Shown piece after piece: positions 37,771 to 50,072 of a stretch of DNA of 64,000 bases. Location of the stretch: the NCBI GenBank assembly GCA_023212725.1, contig JALBYF010000031.1, positions 124,001-188,000 of the forward strand. The letters run 5' to 3'. Each line of letters opens with the position of its first letter. Within the stretch, counting starts at the first letter, position 1. The position numbers and the translations under genes were made by a program. Origin of the DNA: Tranzscheliella williamsii. Lineage: Eukaryota > Basidiomycota > Ustilaginomycetes > Ustilaginales > Ustilaginaceae. The notes below the pieces were generated by a model, which saw only the letters and a list, made by a program, of their open reading frames with translations, searched no databases and had not been told where the DNA came from.

Positions 37771-39373
37771 CTTGTGTCAGTATGGCGTGGATCAAGGGGG
37801 GAGTGCAGGCTTCAGATTCTACCAAGTCGTAAGGATCGGTGACGGGAACGATTAGACAATCATGACCAACGAAGGCGGCTATTGCCGACTAGGAATGGGG
37901 GAGCGACAGCAGCAGCTCGGGTCCACAAAAGCAATGAAAGCGAAGCGTTGACGTCCAATCCAAGCAGGATCAATGCTGGAGTTGTTGTGTGGGTGAAGGG
38001 ACGACGGTGTGAAGGGCGAAGGGGTAAACGTTATGGGAAAGATGGAGGCGAAGCAGAAGGTTGGATTAGATGATAAGGCACCTTGGACATGCATGACCGG
38101 CAGGCGGACAAACTACAACGTCTGCCCTCACGACCACAAATAGCATCACAATCGCAGTCACGACCTACATCATCATTCTATTCATCGATGCGTACGTCGG
38201 TGGCGGATACATGCGTCGTTGCTTGATGTTGGCTTTGTCTTCGCTTCTCAAAAGGGGTTCTCAATATGTAGTCCGAATTCCAACTTTCATGCACTTACAT
38301 GCAACGTACATATATCGAAAACCAACTCCTATCTTACAGGTCTTCAACAACTTGCAGAAATCATTTGAACGATATGGTCATCTTCTGTATCAGTACTCGT
38401 CCCAGTGTGACGCGTTTCGCTACGGACCCCATTAATAGGTGTGACTGGAGAGAGGATCGACATAGACCCTAGCATGCAAACCACACGCATCACATATCCG
38501 CTCTCCGTCCATTATACTTATTCATGTGACGACGTCGTTGTGCGTATCAACCCAACTCTCTCTGCTGTGCTATTTTTACTCGTACGGGTATGTCGCCCTC
38601 CGTATCGCCACCAGTAGGCGCGCTGAGGACTTCGAAGCTGTCTGGCTTGTGGCTTGCTGTTTGTCACCCTTGCTTGCCGGATAAGGATGTAGGCCCCTAC
38701 GGTCAACAGAATGCGAAGGAGTTTACAACTAGATGCTTTCGAAGGCTCCATGGTTGTCTGTCTGTCTCTCTGTATTGGGTAGTTCCGTCGCGTGGCTGAT
38801 TGTTAGAGTGCCAAGGTGGAGCTGGACGCGTAAATGGCGTTGGTGTTGCGAAGGCAATAAATTGTGATTGCTTTGACTCTTTGCTTAGCCTCCGTTGATT
38901 CCGCTGATTGAGTGGCCAAAAGATTCTCCAACGTTGCCGGCTCAGCCATCACGATTGCTCTTTGGCTATCGACCAACCCATAGGCGACAACGAGGGCCAC
39001 CATCACAAGCAGCCGACTCGAACTGTGCCGCTGTTCTCACGGCATACCACCACTGGAGTCGAAAAATCAGCATCTGCCTCATCCCTTTCTTCCGGTTGTA
39101 CGGTCTTAGCTACCGGCGGCTGCTTCCAACCATCTTTGCGCAGCACTGCCAGCTTCATCTCATCTTGTCTGCCGTCCACTGCCGCTTCAAGGTATTATTG
39201 TCCATTCTTACACAGCCAACATTCTCTCACACTGAGCTGAGTCCATTGCGCTCACATACGCTTGACCTTATCACGATTGTGCGGCAATCGCTTCGTTTAT
39301 GGTCCCCAGCTGCTCCGCTTCCGCTGTATATGATCCCCTAGTTCCGGTCGGATAGCTCGTCGCTTCCTCCAAC
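37771..39373. other. Divergent intergenic region (CSC1-like / SEN1)
   Basis: About 1.6 kb between two divergent start codons, so both promoters lie here. Short open frames only; no RNA gene or repeat recognised. Confidence 0.5.
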
Positions 39374-39397
39374 ATGCCATCTAGTAGCATCACATGA
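39374..39397 (+). promoter_or_regulatory. 7-codon uORF overlapping the SEN1 start codon (ATGA)
   Basis: ATG at 39374, peptide MPSSSIT, stop TGA at 39395-39397. The stop shares three of its bases' positions with the SEN1 ATG at 39394-39396, forming ATGA. Confidence 0.5.
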
Positions 39398-42300
39398 CTT
39401 CTACCGCAACCCCACCGTCGGCCACAACGCCTCTCAAACAGGCTCCTACTCTATCCAGCCGTCTTCAGCGCTGTCTCGACGATGTCCGTCAGCGTCAGTC
39501 CGACGTTCAAGCTTTTGCCCACCTTCTTTCCGCAGCTACTCACTACGTACAGTCAGGTTATGCCAAGCAGTCCCATATATACTGTTCGATAGGCAGGCCA
39601 TGCGACTTTGAGCTAGAGAGTTGCATGCTCCGCATCTTCGGCTTCCGCGCCAAAGAAGAAATCGAGATATGGAGAAGCAGAATAACCAAGGCAATCTATG
39701 CCAACTGCATCGAATGCTATAAAGGTTTCCTCAGGGCGAAACATCATCTCCGCCAAGCGTAAGTCCCACCCAAGTGCTGCTGCTCTGTCCCACCGTTGAC
39801 ACGATCTCGTTCCTCGTTTTGGCGGCCAACACATCCTGACCTGCTATTTCTTGCACCACTTTCCCACCATAGTTATCTCAACTCCTTCCCGCAGGATCAA
39901 CTCGATGCCTTCTTCGCATATCTTGACTCTTGCGAAGAGCAGCTCGCCATCGAAGTCCTCGAGAAGGCCAAGTCAACGCCCGGCGACACCCTCAAGAAGC
40001 TGTCTCGTGCCGAGATTTATGCCGTCCTCTCCCTCGCCGCATCTCCTACGGTTGCCAAGCTGCCTGCGCTACTCAAAAGTGTTATTGTACTCGAGCAGCT
40101 TCAAAACATACAGGAGCTTCCCGCCGGTCTCTTAATATTGTGCATTGACGATGAGCCCACTGTCCGAGCTTTCGCAGCAAGGCAAATGGTTCTACTTCGC
40201 CCCTTGGCTCCGGAAATGGCCTCGCTCGGCATTTTTGCTCAAGCCATCGACAGGGTGGTTCAGCGATACCATCAGTCTGGCGCTCCGGCTGATTGGTCGC
40301 TGCTTTCCATCTTGCTCAATGCAGCTCCATCCGCTGCACCTTCACTTACATCTGCTGTCCTCAACCACATCCACGACCGCGGCCAGCACTTCGCGGATGT
40401 ACTCAAGGCCTACGCCACCCTTCTCAAGCTACGCGGGCCCGCCATATGGCCTGCAGCCAACAACGATAGCGATCAGGAGTATTCAACCGTGATCCTCTCT
40501 GGTATCCTCGACAATCCTTTCTTCACCGATCCGCTCTTTGATCCGCAGCGGTCCGTGAGTAATCCGAGGGAGAAGGCTCTCTTCTTCGGTTGGATGCGAC
40601 TGCATCTTGACTCTCTAGCCGTGCACGGCGGTGATCCTTTCAGTGAAGCTATCAAGCGCATTGCCAACTTCCTCTTCGAGCGTATGCAGCAAGGACATGT
40701 CCCAAGCGAGTCTCGCGCGATCGCATTCACCGAGGCCATTGATCTGGTTTTGCATCATGCAGACGAGCCAAACAGTCGGCAGGTCGTCGACTTGTACGCT
40801 GCGCCCATTGTCAGCATCGCCCTCTCGCAGGACAGCAAGGTGGACCTTCCCACAAGGCGAGCGGCGCAGGATCTCATCGCACAGGCTCTTGAGAGGGACT
40901 CACAGAGTCTCTGTCGTGCCCTCGAACAGCTCTCTTCCACGTCCACTCGCAACAATGCCATGTGGAAGGCTCGTGTCAAGGCAAGTCGTGATCCCCAACT
41001 AGCCAAAGACCCGGTCAAAGTACCATCGCTGGACTTTGTCTATGAGCAGGCTGCAAAGGAAAATTTCCCGTCCGCTGAGATCTGTAACGAGTTGTGGCGT
41101 GAGGTCTACAGTGCCACCGCCTCCAACGCAAGTAAGGACGGCATCGCTCTCATCTTGGCGGCCTTGGCGTCCACCGCTGCCTACACTCCACCATCCATCC
41201 AGACGCATGCGCTCAAACAGGCTGCCGGGGATACGAGTCAAGCCTACGGAGCGTATCTCGGTCGAGTACGTCAGTCCATAACCTCTATTACAAAGGGCTT
41301 CAAGGTCATGCGATCCGATTTTGTCGAAACGATTACTGACTACGGGGAGCTGGCTCCAGAGAATGAGATACAGGAGCTTTGTACCGCCAATGCTTACAGT
41401 CTCCTCCTGCTCAACCTGTGCCCCGAACCGGACGTTTACAGACCAGCTCAAAATCTTCTGCGCCAGGCCTTTAGCAGTGTCGAGGACCGTTCCGACTGTT
41501 TCCGCATCCTTTTCCAGATCAATCATTCGGCCACTTTTAGAGCATTATCCGACTATCTCCAGATGTTCCTCAGTGCTACCGAACGTCTTATTGAGGCCAA
41601 CGATCTTGCCAAGTGGATGGTGCGCAGCTTTGCCGACATTGTCAACCTTCTCGCTGGCAGCACCGATGGCATTCTAAGGCCAGGCACAACCTGGACCTTG
41701 GTGGAGGACAGATCCACACTGCAGGCCGTTGCCCTCAAAGCCCCTCTGATCTGGAGACTCATGTGCGAGAGCGTCGCCTCCATTTTTAAGCGTACGCCGA
41801 GCTGGTCTACACTGCTTGCGAGGGAGGAAATGGTCGCCTGGTTTCGCGACGTGACGATCTTCGCGACAGAGATGGTCGACGCGCTTGCTGTTTTCCGCAA
41901 CGTCGTGCGCATGGCGACAGAAGCACCGTCCAAATGGACCGGAAAACAGAGGCAAGAAGACGAGAACAATGACATTGAGTCTGCGGAGGACGAGATGATG
42001 GTACAGGCGCTGGCCTTGCCCATTGAAAGTGCAACAAGTTGGCTCCGCATGAATGAGGAAGATATCCTCAGGGAGACACAGTCTTTCATTCTGAAGGCCC
42101 TTGACCAGTTTGGTATCGATCATGAGCTCCCCTCCAGAGCAAAAAACAAAATGCTTGCTTTCATTAACGAACAGATGTCGATCAAAGACGCCCAAGTCCG
42201 TCTAACGCTTCTAACTCTGGATGAACTTGCCGACCTCAAAGACCGTCTTGACCCGGATTCAGGCATAATTGAAATCAGCGACGAGGATCACGCAAAAGAA

Positions 42301-45300
42301 AGCGTCGCAACAGATGCAAAGACAACGAAGACGATAACGTCTACTCAAACCACGGACGGTGTCGTTACTGATCGCAATGTTACTACGGCACGGCCCAGTT
42401 CGGCAACAAGTCTCAAGGCAGAGTCTGATAATTCTCACTGGTGGGCTGGCGTAGGTCACTCTAATATGCTTAGTAGCCAGGAGAGGCGGAAGCGCAAGAT
42501 GAAGCAAACAAAGCTTAGTTTTTCGCAAGTGGATCCACGAGATATCATCGATATAGACAAAGCGGAGGATGCGTCGAATGCAAAAAAACCGATCACGCTC
42601 GACTTTACCCGGCCCAAGGCAGTGTATGCGCCTCCCTCAGCGCCCATCAATGCGTACAAAGGAGCTTCTTCCAGGGGCGTTTCCTCCTCAACCGCGCGCG
42701 CTGGAATCTCAAAATCCGGCACAGGCAAACTAGCGCAGCTTAGGCAAGAGTTGAGCGGTAGCCGCAACTTTAGGCCACAGAACGTCAATGTGCGTGCCAA
42801 TGACTCGAGATGGGGTAGGAATCACGAAGACGAAGTCCCAGTCAAGGCTCCAGCGGCCGTCAGCTCTGTCACTGGTGCGCTCATCAACAAAATGTCAGCA
42901 CCGACGACAGAGGCTGCCAAGGCTGCTGCTAGGAGGGCAGCAGGTGCTGCTAGCGACTCCACATCTTCCTCTTCGTCGTCGTCTGAAAGTAGTGACGATG
43001 AGAGTGAGGCCAAAGGGCTGGCTGCACTCCGTGGAGCAAAGGCGGACGGTTCACGGACGATCAAGCCTGCTCAACCACAACGCCGGCAGATCAAGGTCAT
43101 GGAAGACCCGCATCTTGCCAAAGCAAGGCGGGAAAGAGCAGATGCTGAGCGTAAGCGCATCCTCCGAAGCCCTCCGGACTATGCAGCCCTTCATCGAAGC
43201 ATTCTTGCCTGGAGTTACTTTTATACCGGAGAACGTCCCCCTGCTCTTTCCGGTAAAGAACCCGACTACCGTCGCGTGCTACCTTATTTCAGCAACGCCA
43301 ACGAGTATGGGTCGGTCTTTGGGCCCTTGCTCCTGCTAGAATGCTGGTCGCAGTTTCAACAAGCACGAGAAGAGGCGGACGTCTCGTCAGAGCCAAGTAT
43401 CCCAATTGAGGTGGCAGGCAGATCGACCGTCGACCAGTTCGTCGATGTCAACGTCACGATCTCGCCAGAGTTGCTCCCTCCCAAGGTGAACTTTGGCGAC
43501 ACGGAGATCGTCCGTCTAAAAGAAAAGGTCCCGGCCGTATCGGGAGCGCAGCCGCGGATCGTACTGGCCAAAGTGGAGGCATTCAAGCGTCATCCCCAAG
43601 GCCATCAAGCAACTCTGCGTTGCTGCCTCGCCGAGGACCGGCAAGGGGTGAATGCTGCCCTTGTCAACCGGTCCAGATGGGAGGTGAAGAAGCTCTTTTC
43701 CCTGACAACGCTGCACCGGGAATTTGCTGCTTTGATGGCAGCTCCGTACTTTGACTTATTCGGAGATATTCTTAAAGCCAGAGTGGCGCCCAAGGTGACT
43801 CTAGCCAGCGACGAGGTCAGGAAGGCAATGCAAGGGTATCAGGTGAACGAACCTCAAGCCAGAGCTATCCTGGGCTCTCTTGCCACGGAAGGCTTCTCTC
43901 TCATTCAAGGGCCTCCAGGAACAGGAAAAACCAAAACCATCTGCGCACTCATTGGTGCTTTCGTAACGAATCGCAAGGGACCAGCTACCTCGGTCCAAGC
44001 GGGTCAGATCAACGGGAAAGTGGGTGCCACCAAAAAGATCCTCCTGTGTGCACCTAGCAACGCTGCCATTGATGAAGTGGCGAAGCGAGCAAGGGCCGGC
44101 ATACGGCTGCTGGATGGCAAGATGATTTATCCCAAACTTGTTCGATTAGGGCGAGATGACAGCATCAATGTCAGCGTCAAGGAAGTTTCTCTCGAATTCC
44201 TGATTGAGCAAAAACTGGAGGGAGGCACAGCGTTCGACGCCAGCAAAGGTGCGGGAGCCTCCGGAGTGGATCCAAGCGCCCTGCACGCCGAGATCCATAG
44301 TCTCAAGGTGCAGCGAGAACAGAAGCAGATGGAGCTTTCGCAGGCCAGGGCCAACAAACCACTGGCCACGCAACTCGAAGCCGAAATCCGAAACCTCTCA
44401 GCGAAGCGGTTGGCTGTCATGTCTCGCCTCGACGAAGCCAAAGATAAGGCACAAAGCCAGTATCGACAGCGAGAGGCGGACCGCCGGCGAGCTCGGTTGG
44501 AGATCCTTGGCGATGCCGACGTCATCTGCACGACGCTCTCCGGAGCAGGCCACGAGATGCTCAATGGCGTTGCGTTCGATTTTGAGACGGTGGTCATCGA
44601 CGAAGCTGCTCAGGCGGTAGAGCTGAGCAGCGTCATCCCGCTGCGTTATGGATGCAAGCAGTGCATCATGGTCGGAGATCCTAATCAGCTGCCGCCGACA
44701 GTGATCTCTCAGCAAGCCGAGAAGCTTGGCTATTCGCAGTCGCTCTTCGTGCGAATGTTCGAGCGCTCGCCTTCGGCTGTCCATCTGCTGAGCATTCAGT
44801 ACCGAATGCATCCCGAGATCTCTCTCTTCCCCTCGCGAACATTTTACGATTCAAAGCTGCTGGACGGCCCGAATATGGCCGAGCTGACTCGCCAGCCGTG
44901 GCACAAATTTGAATTGACAAGACCCTTCAAGTTCTTCTCTACCAAGGCGCTGGAGTCGCCGGGGCGCATGCACTCGGTTGCCAATAGGGAGGAGGCCAAC
45001 ATCGCACTGGCGCTCTACGAGCGAATGCGATTAGACTATCCGTCGGAGAACTTCGACTACCGGATCGGCATCGTGACCATGTACAAAGCGCAGGTATTCG
45101 AGCTAAGAAGGACCTTCCAGAACCGCTACGGCCACGACATTGTAGAACGGATCGACTTCAACACGGTGGATGGTTTCCAGGGACAGGAGAAGGACATTAT
45201 CATCCTCAGCTGTGTCCGTTCCTCGGCAGAGCCACGGAGCATCGGCTTCTTGAGCGACCGCCGCCGTCTCAATGTCGCAGTGACACGGGCTAAGAGCAAT

Positions 45301-46068
45301 CTCTTCATCATTGGTAATGCCGAGCATCTCAAGCGCAGCGACGCGCTCTGGCGCAGTCTGGTGACTACGGCGGAACAATGCGGCGCCGTCCAGCCCGTTA
45401 CGGTTCAGCTACTACAGCGCGGAGACAAGACCCTCGCCAAGAATCACGCAAGTATGCCCACTCTCCCCCCCCAGCCCAGGAAGGAAGCAATCAAGGGGGA
45501 GGCGGGTCCGGTCACGCCTCCCAAACCTATAAGCGCTCCCGCTCCTGCGCTGGCCCGACCCGCAAAGCCGGCCAAACCGGCGCTGTCTCCCCAACTCGTG
45601 GGACCTCCTAATCGACCGCCTGGGCTTCGAGCACTGGCGTCTGGCGCCGCGCCTGCGCCGCCCTCGCTTCCAGCCAGCACCAAAGCCCGCGAAGATGCGA
45701 AGCGCAAGTCTGTTATCGTTCGTGACGAGCCGCTGCAACGCAAGCGGCCCAAGACGGAGGGAACCCCGTTGCCGTCCGGTCCACCTCGGGAGGCGGGCGG
45801 AGGAGGGCAGGCGTTGGTGCCGCCAGCGCCGCACGGGCCTGGACCGGCCGGCGCCAGGGCGACACGGCCGCCGATGCGCCCCCCGCGCGCGCCCACAGGC
45901 GCCAACGACATCCCTGTGGGCCGGATCCGCACACAGCCGGCGTCCGCCCCGCGGCCACCGCCGTCGGCCACCGGCCTGGCAGCCCTCCCTCCCCGCCCAC
46001 CCCCCGCCAGCCCGCCAAAACCATCCAGCGCCGCGCTTAACGCCTTGTTCGTCCGCAAACGCAAGTAA
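39394..46068 (+). CDS. SEN1: Sen1/senataxin SF1B RNA-DNA helicase, two exons
   Basis: Exon 1 39394-39758 and exon 2 39873-46068, joined as RQA|YLNSFPQDQ, giving 2186 aa, close to yeast Sen1. The N-terminal ~1000 residues are the helical repeat scaffold. A Ser/Lys-rich linker precedes PPDYAALHRSILAW, the prong-containing helicase start. Motifs: LIQGPPGTGKTKTICALIGA (I, near 1467), VVIDEAAQAVELSSVIPL (II, near 1697), VGDPNQLPPTV (III), QYRMHPEIS (IV), NTVDGFQGQEKDIII (V) and RRRLNVAVTRAK (VI). Sen1 unwinds RNA-DNA hybrids and ends non-coding and some coding RNA polymerase II transcription. The last ~190 residues are Pro/Ala-rich and end in a basic FVRKRK. Confidence 0.95.
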
Positions 46069-46371
46069 ACCCCCACCCTTCCCCCTTTCCCCTTCCCACC
46101 TTTCTCTACTCCCCGCCGGCGCGCCAACCTGCAGCATCATCCCCCGCCTAGACCACGCACAGCATGTTTCTACCCACCATGTCCGCTCTAATCGCAGCCT
46201 CGGTAGCATCGCCCCGTGTTCGCGGCTGGCTGGGGCGGCAGCTCTTCTGACGGGCTTCGTGGAGCGGTCCTATCACAGGCGCGACGAGCAGGCACAGGCA
46301 CAGGGACGGGGATGCGAACGAATGGTTGCGGTATAGACAGTGCGCTGGGGCGAGGGCGAGGGCGAGGGGGG
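46069..46371. other. Convergent 3' ends of SEN1 and VMA6
   Basis: About 300 bp. C/T-rich on plus just after the SEN1 stop (46071-46106), turning G-rich towards VMA6. Confidence 0.6.
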
Positions 46372-47430
46372 TTAGAGCGGGGGGATAAAGTCGGAGATGC
46401 GGTCGCGCGCGTTCTGAGCGATGCACTCTGCGACCCAGGTAATGCTGCGGATCTCCTGCTCCTTGAGCTTGAGCCAGGCGTAGAAGATGCCGAACTGGAA
46501 CTGGGTGATGGTGAGGATGCGGTTCAGCTGGACCTCGAGCTTGAACATCTTGTCCTCGAGCATGTCGGCGCTCGCCTCGCCGCCCGCGACGCCGCCCGCC
46601 GCGTCAAAGAAGCCGCGATACTCGGGCACGGCATCGCAGACCGCCTTGACCTGGTCCAGCTCGTCCGCCTTGGCCAGCACATTGTTGCCCGCCGGAAACA
46701 GCTTGCCGATGCTCGGGAAGAGCCGGGCGCGGTCCTCCTTGCTGAGCGACGTGCCAAAGGAGTTGATGGTGATGTTGATCGTCCGCCGGTCCGCCTCAAA
46801 AGCGAGCAGCTCGGTCATGGTCACGGAAGTGGTCCCGCCGAGCGACTGGCAGAACTGGTAAAAGTCTTCGAGGTAGGCCTTGTAGAGCGTATTGCGAATA
46901 ATCTCAATGTTGAGATCGTCCAGATCCGAGGCAGAGATGCAGTCGCGGAAGTAGGGAGCCAAAGGGGTCTCTACGAGCACGCTGTTGTAGAGCTCCTCGA
47001 CGGTGCTGGCGACGCAGAGCGCAGGCATGGTTTCAAAGACGCCGAGCGGGTGGCAGCGCTCGAGAAGCTCATGTGTATCCCTCTCGTGAAGGGTACCGGT
47101 AATGAGGAGGATGACGTTGTCGATCATGTAGGCGTAGGTGAGGTAGTCGAGGAACTGGGAGAGAGGCGCAGTGGCGTTGGTGCGGAGGTACTCGAACTCG
47201 GCAACGAGCTTCCTCGTTGCTTTTTCGGCAATGGTCGAGGTAGAGATGGGGCTGGGCTCGTTCTGCAGAAAGTTACCGTAATCCGTCGCCTGGAGCTGCA
47301 TCTTGAAATCGTCGAGCGTCTCGCACTGGGTCAGAGACTGGTAGTGATTCGCCTGAAGGAGCGAGCCCTTGTACCCGCGGACGACCCCCTCGAGGAATCC
47401 GTGGTCGACATTGAAAGACAGCAGCTCCAT
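46372..47430 (-). CDS. VMA6: V-type ATPase V0 subunit d
   Basis: Single exon, 352 aa (yeast Vma6 is about 345). Starts MELLSFNVDHGFLEGVVRGY and continues LLQANHYQSLTQCETLDDFK, LQATDYGNFLQNE, LDYLTYAYMIDNVILLITG, ISASDLDDLNIEIIRNTLYK and LEDFYQFCQSLGG, all near-invariant in subunit d. It ends FGIFYAWLKLKEQEIRSITW ... FIPPL. Subunit d caps the membrane ring and couples the central stalk to proton pumping at the vacuole. Confidence 0.97.
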   Translation of the reverse strand: MELLSFNVDHGFLEGVVRGYKGSLLQANHYQSLTQCETLDDFKMQLQATDYGNFLQNEPSPISTSTIAEKATRKLVAEFEYLRTNATAPLSQFLDYLTYAYMIDNVILLITGTLHERDTHELLERCHPLGVFETMPALCVASTVEELYNSVLVETPLAPYFRDCISASDLDDLNIEIIRNTLYKAYLEDFYQFCQSLGGTTSVTMTELLAFEADRRTINITINSFGTSLSKEDRARLFPSIGKLFPAGNNVLAKADELDQVKAVCDAVPEYRGFFDAAGGVAGGEASADMLEDKMFKLEVQLNRILTITQFQFGIFYAWLKLKEQEIRSITWVAECIAQNARDRISDFIPPL

Positions 47431-48074
47431 GATGGACGTCTAGGCTCCGCTCGGCGGCAGTGGCACACGCTCAGCCACGTCCGAAAGGGTCGCGTCAAAG
47501 GAACCTTGTCGAGAGACAACCAAGCCGTGAGTAGCTTCGACGTAAAACCGGGCAGCGCAGGGGAGCCGGGATGAGTGGCGGTGCGAAGTAGAATCAGCGG
47601 TGGCGGGGAAGGAAGCGCTCCATGTAGGAGAGCGACTTGGCCAAGGCGCAGCAGCTGCCAACCCACGCAGGGGCTCCTCCCCATCCCGGCACGTGACAAG
47701 AAGCGTGGTTACTAGAAATCTAACATGTCTAATCAACATCGACGCACTCAACAGCAAAAGCTCGGATCAAGCCAAAGACACACCGATGGAAAGCAGATAG
47801 GCAACAGCCGGCCCAGAACACCACCAGTAGGGAGCCAACTCCGTGTTGTTGCGCTGAAGGTCTGATTCATTACTGATCAGAAGCCAGGCTGTTCCGTCGT
47901 GACGGTGACTGAACGTTGTGCATAGGTGCAACCACATGCCTTGGCATGCGGATTAGGCGTATGTCACATGTATGGTGTTGCACTGCTTTCGAAAATGTGC
48001 AGCGTTGTGAGGTTGTCCTATGAGATTGTGAGGGTGGGAAGTGCGTTGCATTGTCGTACGGCCTGTTTGCTCGC
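47431..48074. other. VMA6 promoter and 3' flank of the aminotransferase
   Basis: About 640 bp; no further gene recognised. Confidence 0.5.
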
Positions 48075-49595
48075 TCAGCGGCTCAGGTCGGCGTCTTCGG
48101 CAACAATGCCTTCGGCGGGCCAGAGCCATCCGAACCGGTCCGGCTGATCACCACACTGGTACGACGTCACTGTAACAAGTCACGGAGAGGCGGGGAGGGC
48201 AGAAGAGTGCTTGTCAGCAGGCGAGGTCGTGGCAGAGAGGACAGTTCTACGGAAAGGGACTTCCAGAACCGCATGCGACGGGCTGCGGCATCACTTACAC
48301 TCGTGGAAGAGGCGCTGGGCGCACTCGCCGACGGTCTTGCCATCGCCAAAGTCGATGCGCAGCACCTTGTTGTCCGCCGGAAGCTCGAACTGTGGGCCGT
48401 CGGGCGAGAGGGGGTCGTGATGGAGGATTGGCTTGGCAGAGTTGTAAGAGATAGAACGGACCGGAGTGATGCCCTACAAGATGCCACAACATCACAGCTT
48501 ACGTCAGCCTTGACCCTCTATACACCTACAGGGCATGGCTAGGCAGGCACTTACCGCGGCGGTTCCAGCAGCCATAAGCTCTTGGAACTGGTTTTGTTTG
48601 AGCTGCTCGAAGGGCACCGGGCGCAGTTCGACCTTCCATCCGCAGAGCTTCTCGGCCAACTCGGCGACGCTGATCTTGGTGACGGAACGTAGGATGGAGG
48701 TGCTCTCGGGGATGACCAAGTGAATCTGGTCCGCCTCTTTCTTGATCAGGAGCACGTTCGAGGTGGAGAACTCGTCGATCATGGTGTGCGTAGCCGAGTC
48801 GAGATGGAGTGTGATCGGATAGCCTTTCTTCTTGGCCTCGGCCGTGGGTCCAAAGACGGGCGCGTAGTTTCCTCCGAGTTTGGTGTGGCCGGTGCCCATG
48901 GGGGCGGATCGGTCGAACGTGTCCAGCACGATGCCATCAACGGCAGGAATCGCATCTCCGCTTCCGTAGAGCGAGCCGACGGGCGTCACCCTGCGAGAGC
49001 GCAAGTGAACCGATGGCAGCAGCAGCAGAAGCAGAAGCAAGGAAGAAGGTCAGCCTCGGTTTGTACGGGTCAGGCGCGCGCCAGTTGTCTGCTGCATGAT
49101 AACATACCAGACAACGAAAGTGAACTCATCGGGGCTACCAAGCATGAGGCTGGGGCCGGTGGCTATCAGAAGCGGTCGGATATAGAGAGCGCCATTCGAG
49201 GCGTTCTTCTTGTACGGCGGGACGAACTCGAGGTTGAAGGCGACGGCGGCCTTGACAGCGTCGAGGAAGAGTTGTTCTGGCAGCTCGGGCATGGAGGCCA
49301 TCCTGGCGCTCAGATTCATCCGCTTCCAGTTCTGTTGCGGACGAAAGATGCGGACGGAACCAGAGGCGGATCGGAAGGCCTTGATGCCTTCGAAAGCCTG
49401 CTGACCATAGTTGAGGCACGGCGCGGCAGCATGGATCTGGAGCTTGCTCTCTTTGTGGATCTCCAGCTGTCCCCACTTGCCATCCTTCCATGTGACTTGA
49501 ACGTTGCCGTTCACTTCGCGCTCCTTGAAGCCGATCTTGGTCCAGTCGACCTGTGCTGAGGGCGGCGTGGCAATGCGGCCTTGAGTGTCAGCCAT
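48075..49595 (-). CDS. BAT: Branched-chain amino-acid aminotransferase, four exons
   Basis: Exons on minus: 49595-49108, 48990-48555, 48473-48299, 48169-48075, giving 397 aa. Motifs: LNYGQQAFEGIKAFRSASG, RIFRPQQNWKRMNLSARMAS, YIRPLLIATGPSLMLG, the PLP Lys in GHTKLGGNYAPVFG near residue 198, and IVLDTFDRS. A Thr loop SILRSVTKISVAELAEKLCG and GITPVRSISYN close the fold. No mitochondrial presequence is obvious, so a cytosolic form is likely. If intron 3 is not removed, translation stops at once (TGA 48293-48291) after ECK, making 368 aa. I prefer splicing because the donor is a perfect GTAAGT, the acceptor CAG restores frame, and exon 4 gives YQCGDQPDRFGW, aligning with the usual IQYG...W C-terminus. 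Exon 4 is the weakest part. Confidence 0.87.
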
Positions 49596-50072
49596 GGCTA
49601 GTCTTGATCACTATGTGGATACCTTGGGCGAGTAGAAACAGCTCAGGAAGACGGCAACAAGGTGTATGGCGGAAGAAGAACCCTCGTCGGCCTTATCGTG
49701 GAAGAGGAAGACGGGCAAGCGAATCACAGAACCATATGGATGTGACTCACAACATAAAAGCTCAGCTTCTAGAAAGTCAGCCAGACGTCAAAGCAGCACC
49801 ACTGGTATAAACTGGCTGGCAGAAGCTAAAGCCCGAAGACACGCAGATGCTAAGCAGGATCGCAACAGCCAACTTGCAAGACCGAAATCAAAGCAGTGCT
49901 GCTGCTTTAACCACGCCAGAAGCTGAGTTTTTACGTTGAGAGGGTGACTCGAGTGGGATTGGTGTTAGATTCTTGTTTTCTCTCCGCACTACGCTTAGGC
50001 CACTCCGATTCACGCATTCACATTCGCCTCCTCACCTTATCCGTTACTAGCCCTCTCGCTCTTGATGATACC
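49596..50072. other. Divergent promoter region (aminotransferase / TRS65-like)
   Basis: About 480 bp. Holds the TGACTCA site listed separately and, 8 nt before the TRS65-like ATG, an out-of-frame ATG at 50065. Confidence 0.5.
49743..49749. promoter_or_regulatory. Gcn4/Cpc1-type site TGACTCA upstream of the aminotransferase
   Basis: Perfect consensus within a longer near-palindrome TGTGACTCACA, 148 bp upstream of the aminotransferase ATG. A core-only TGACTC lies further away near 49945. Confidence 0.6.
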
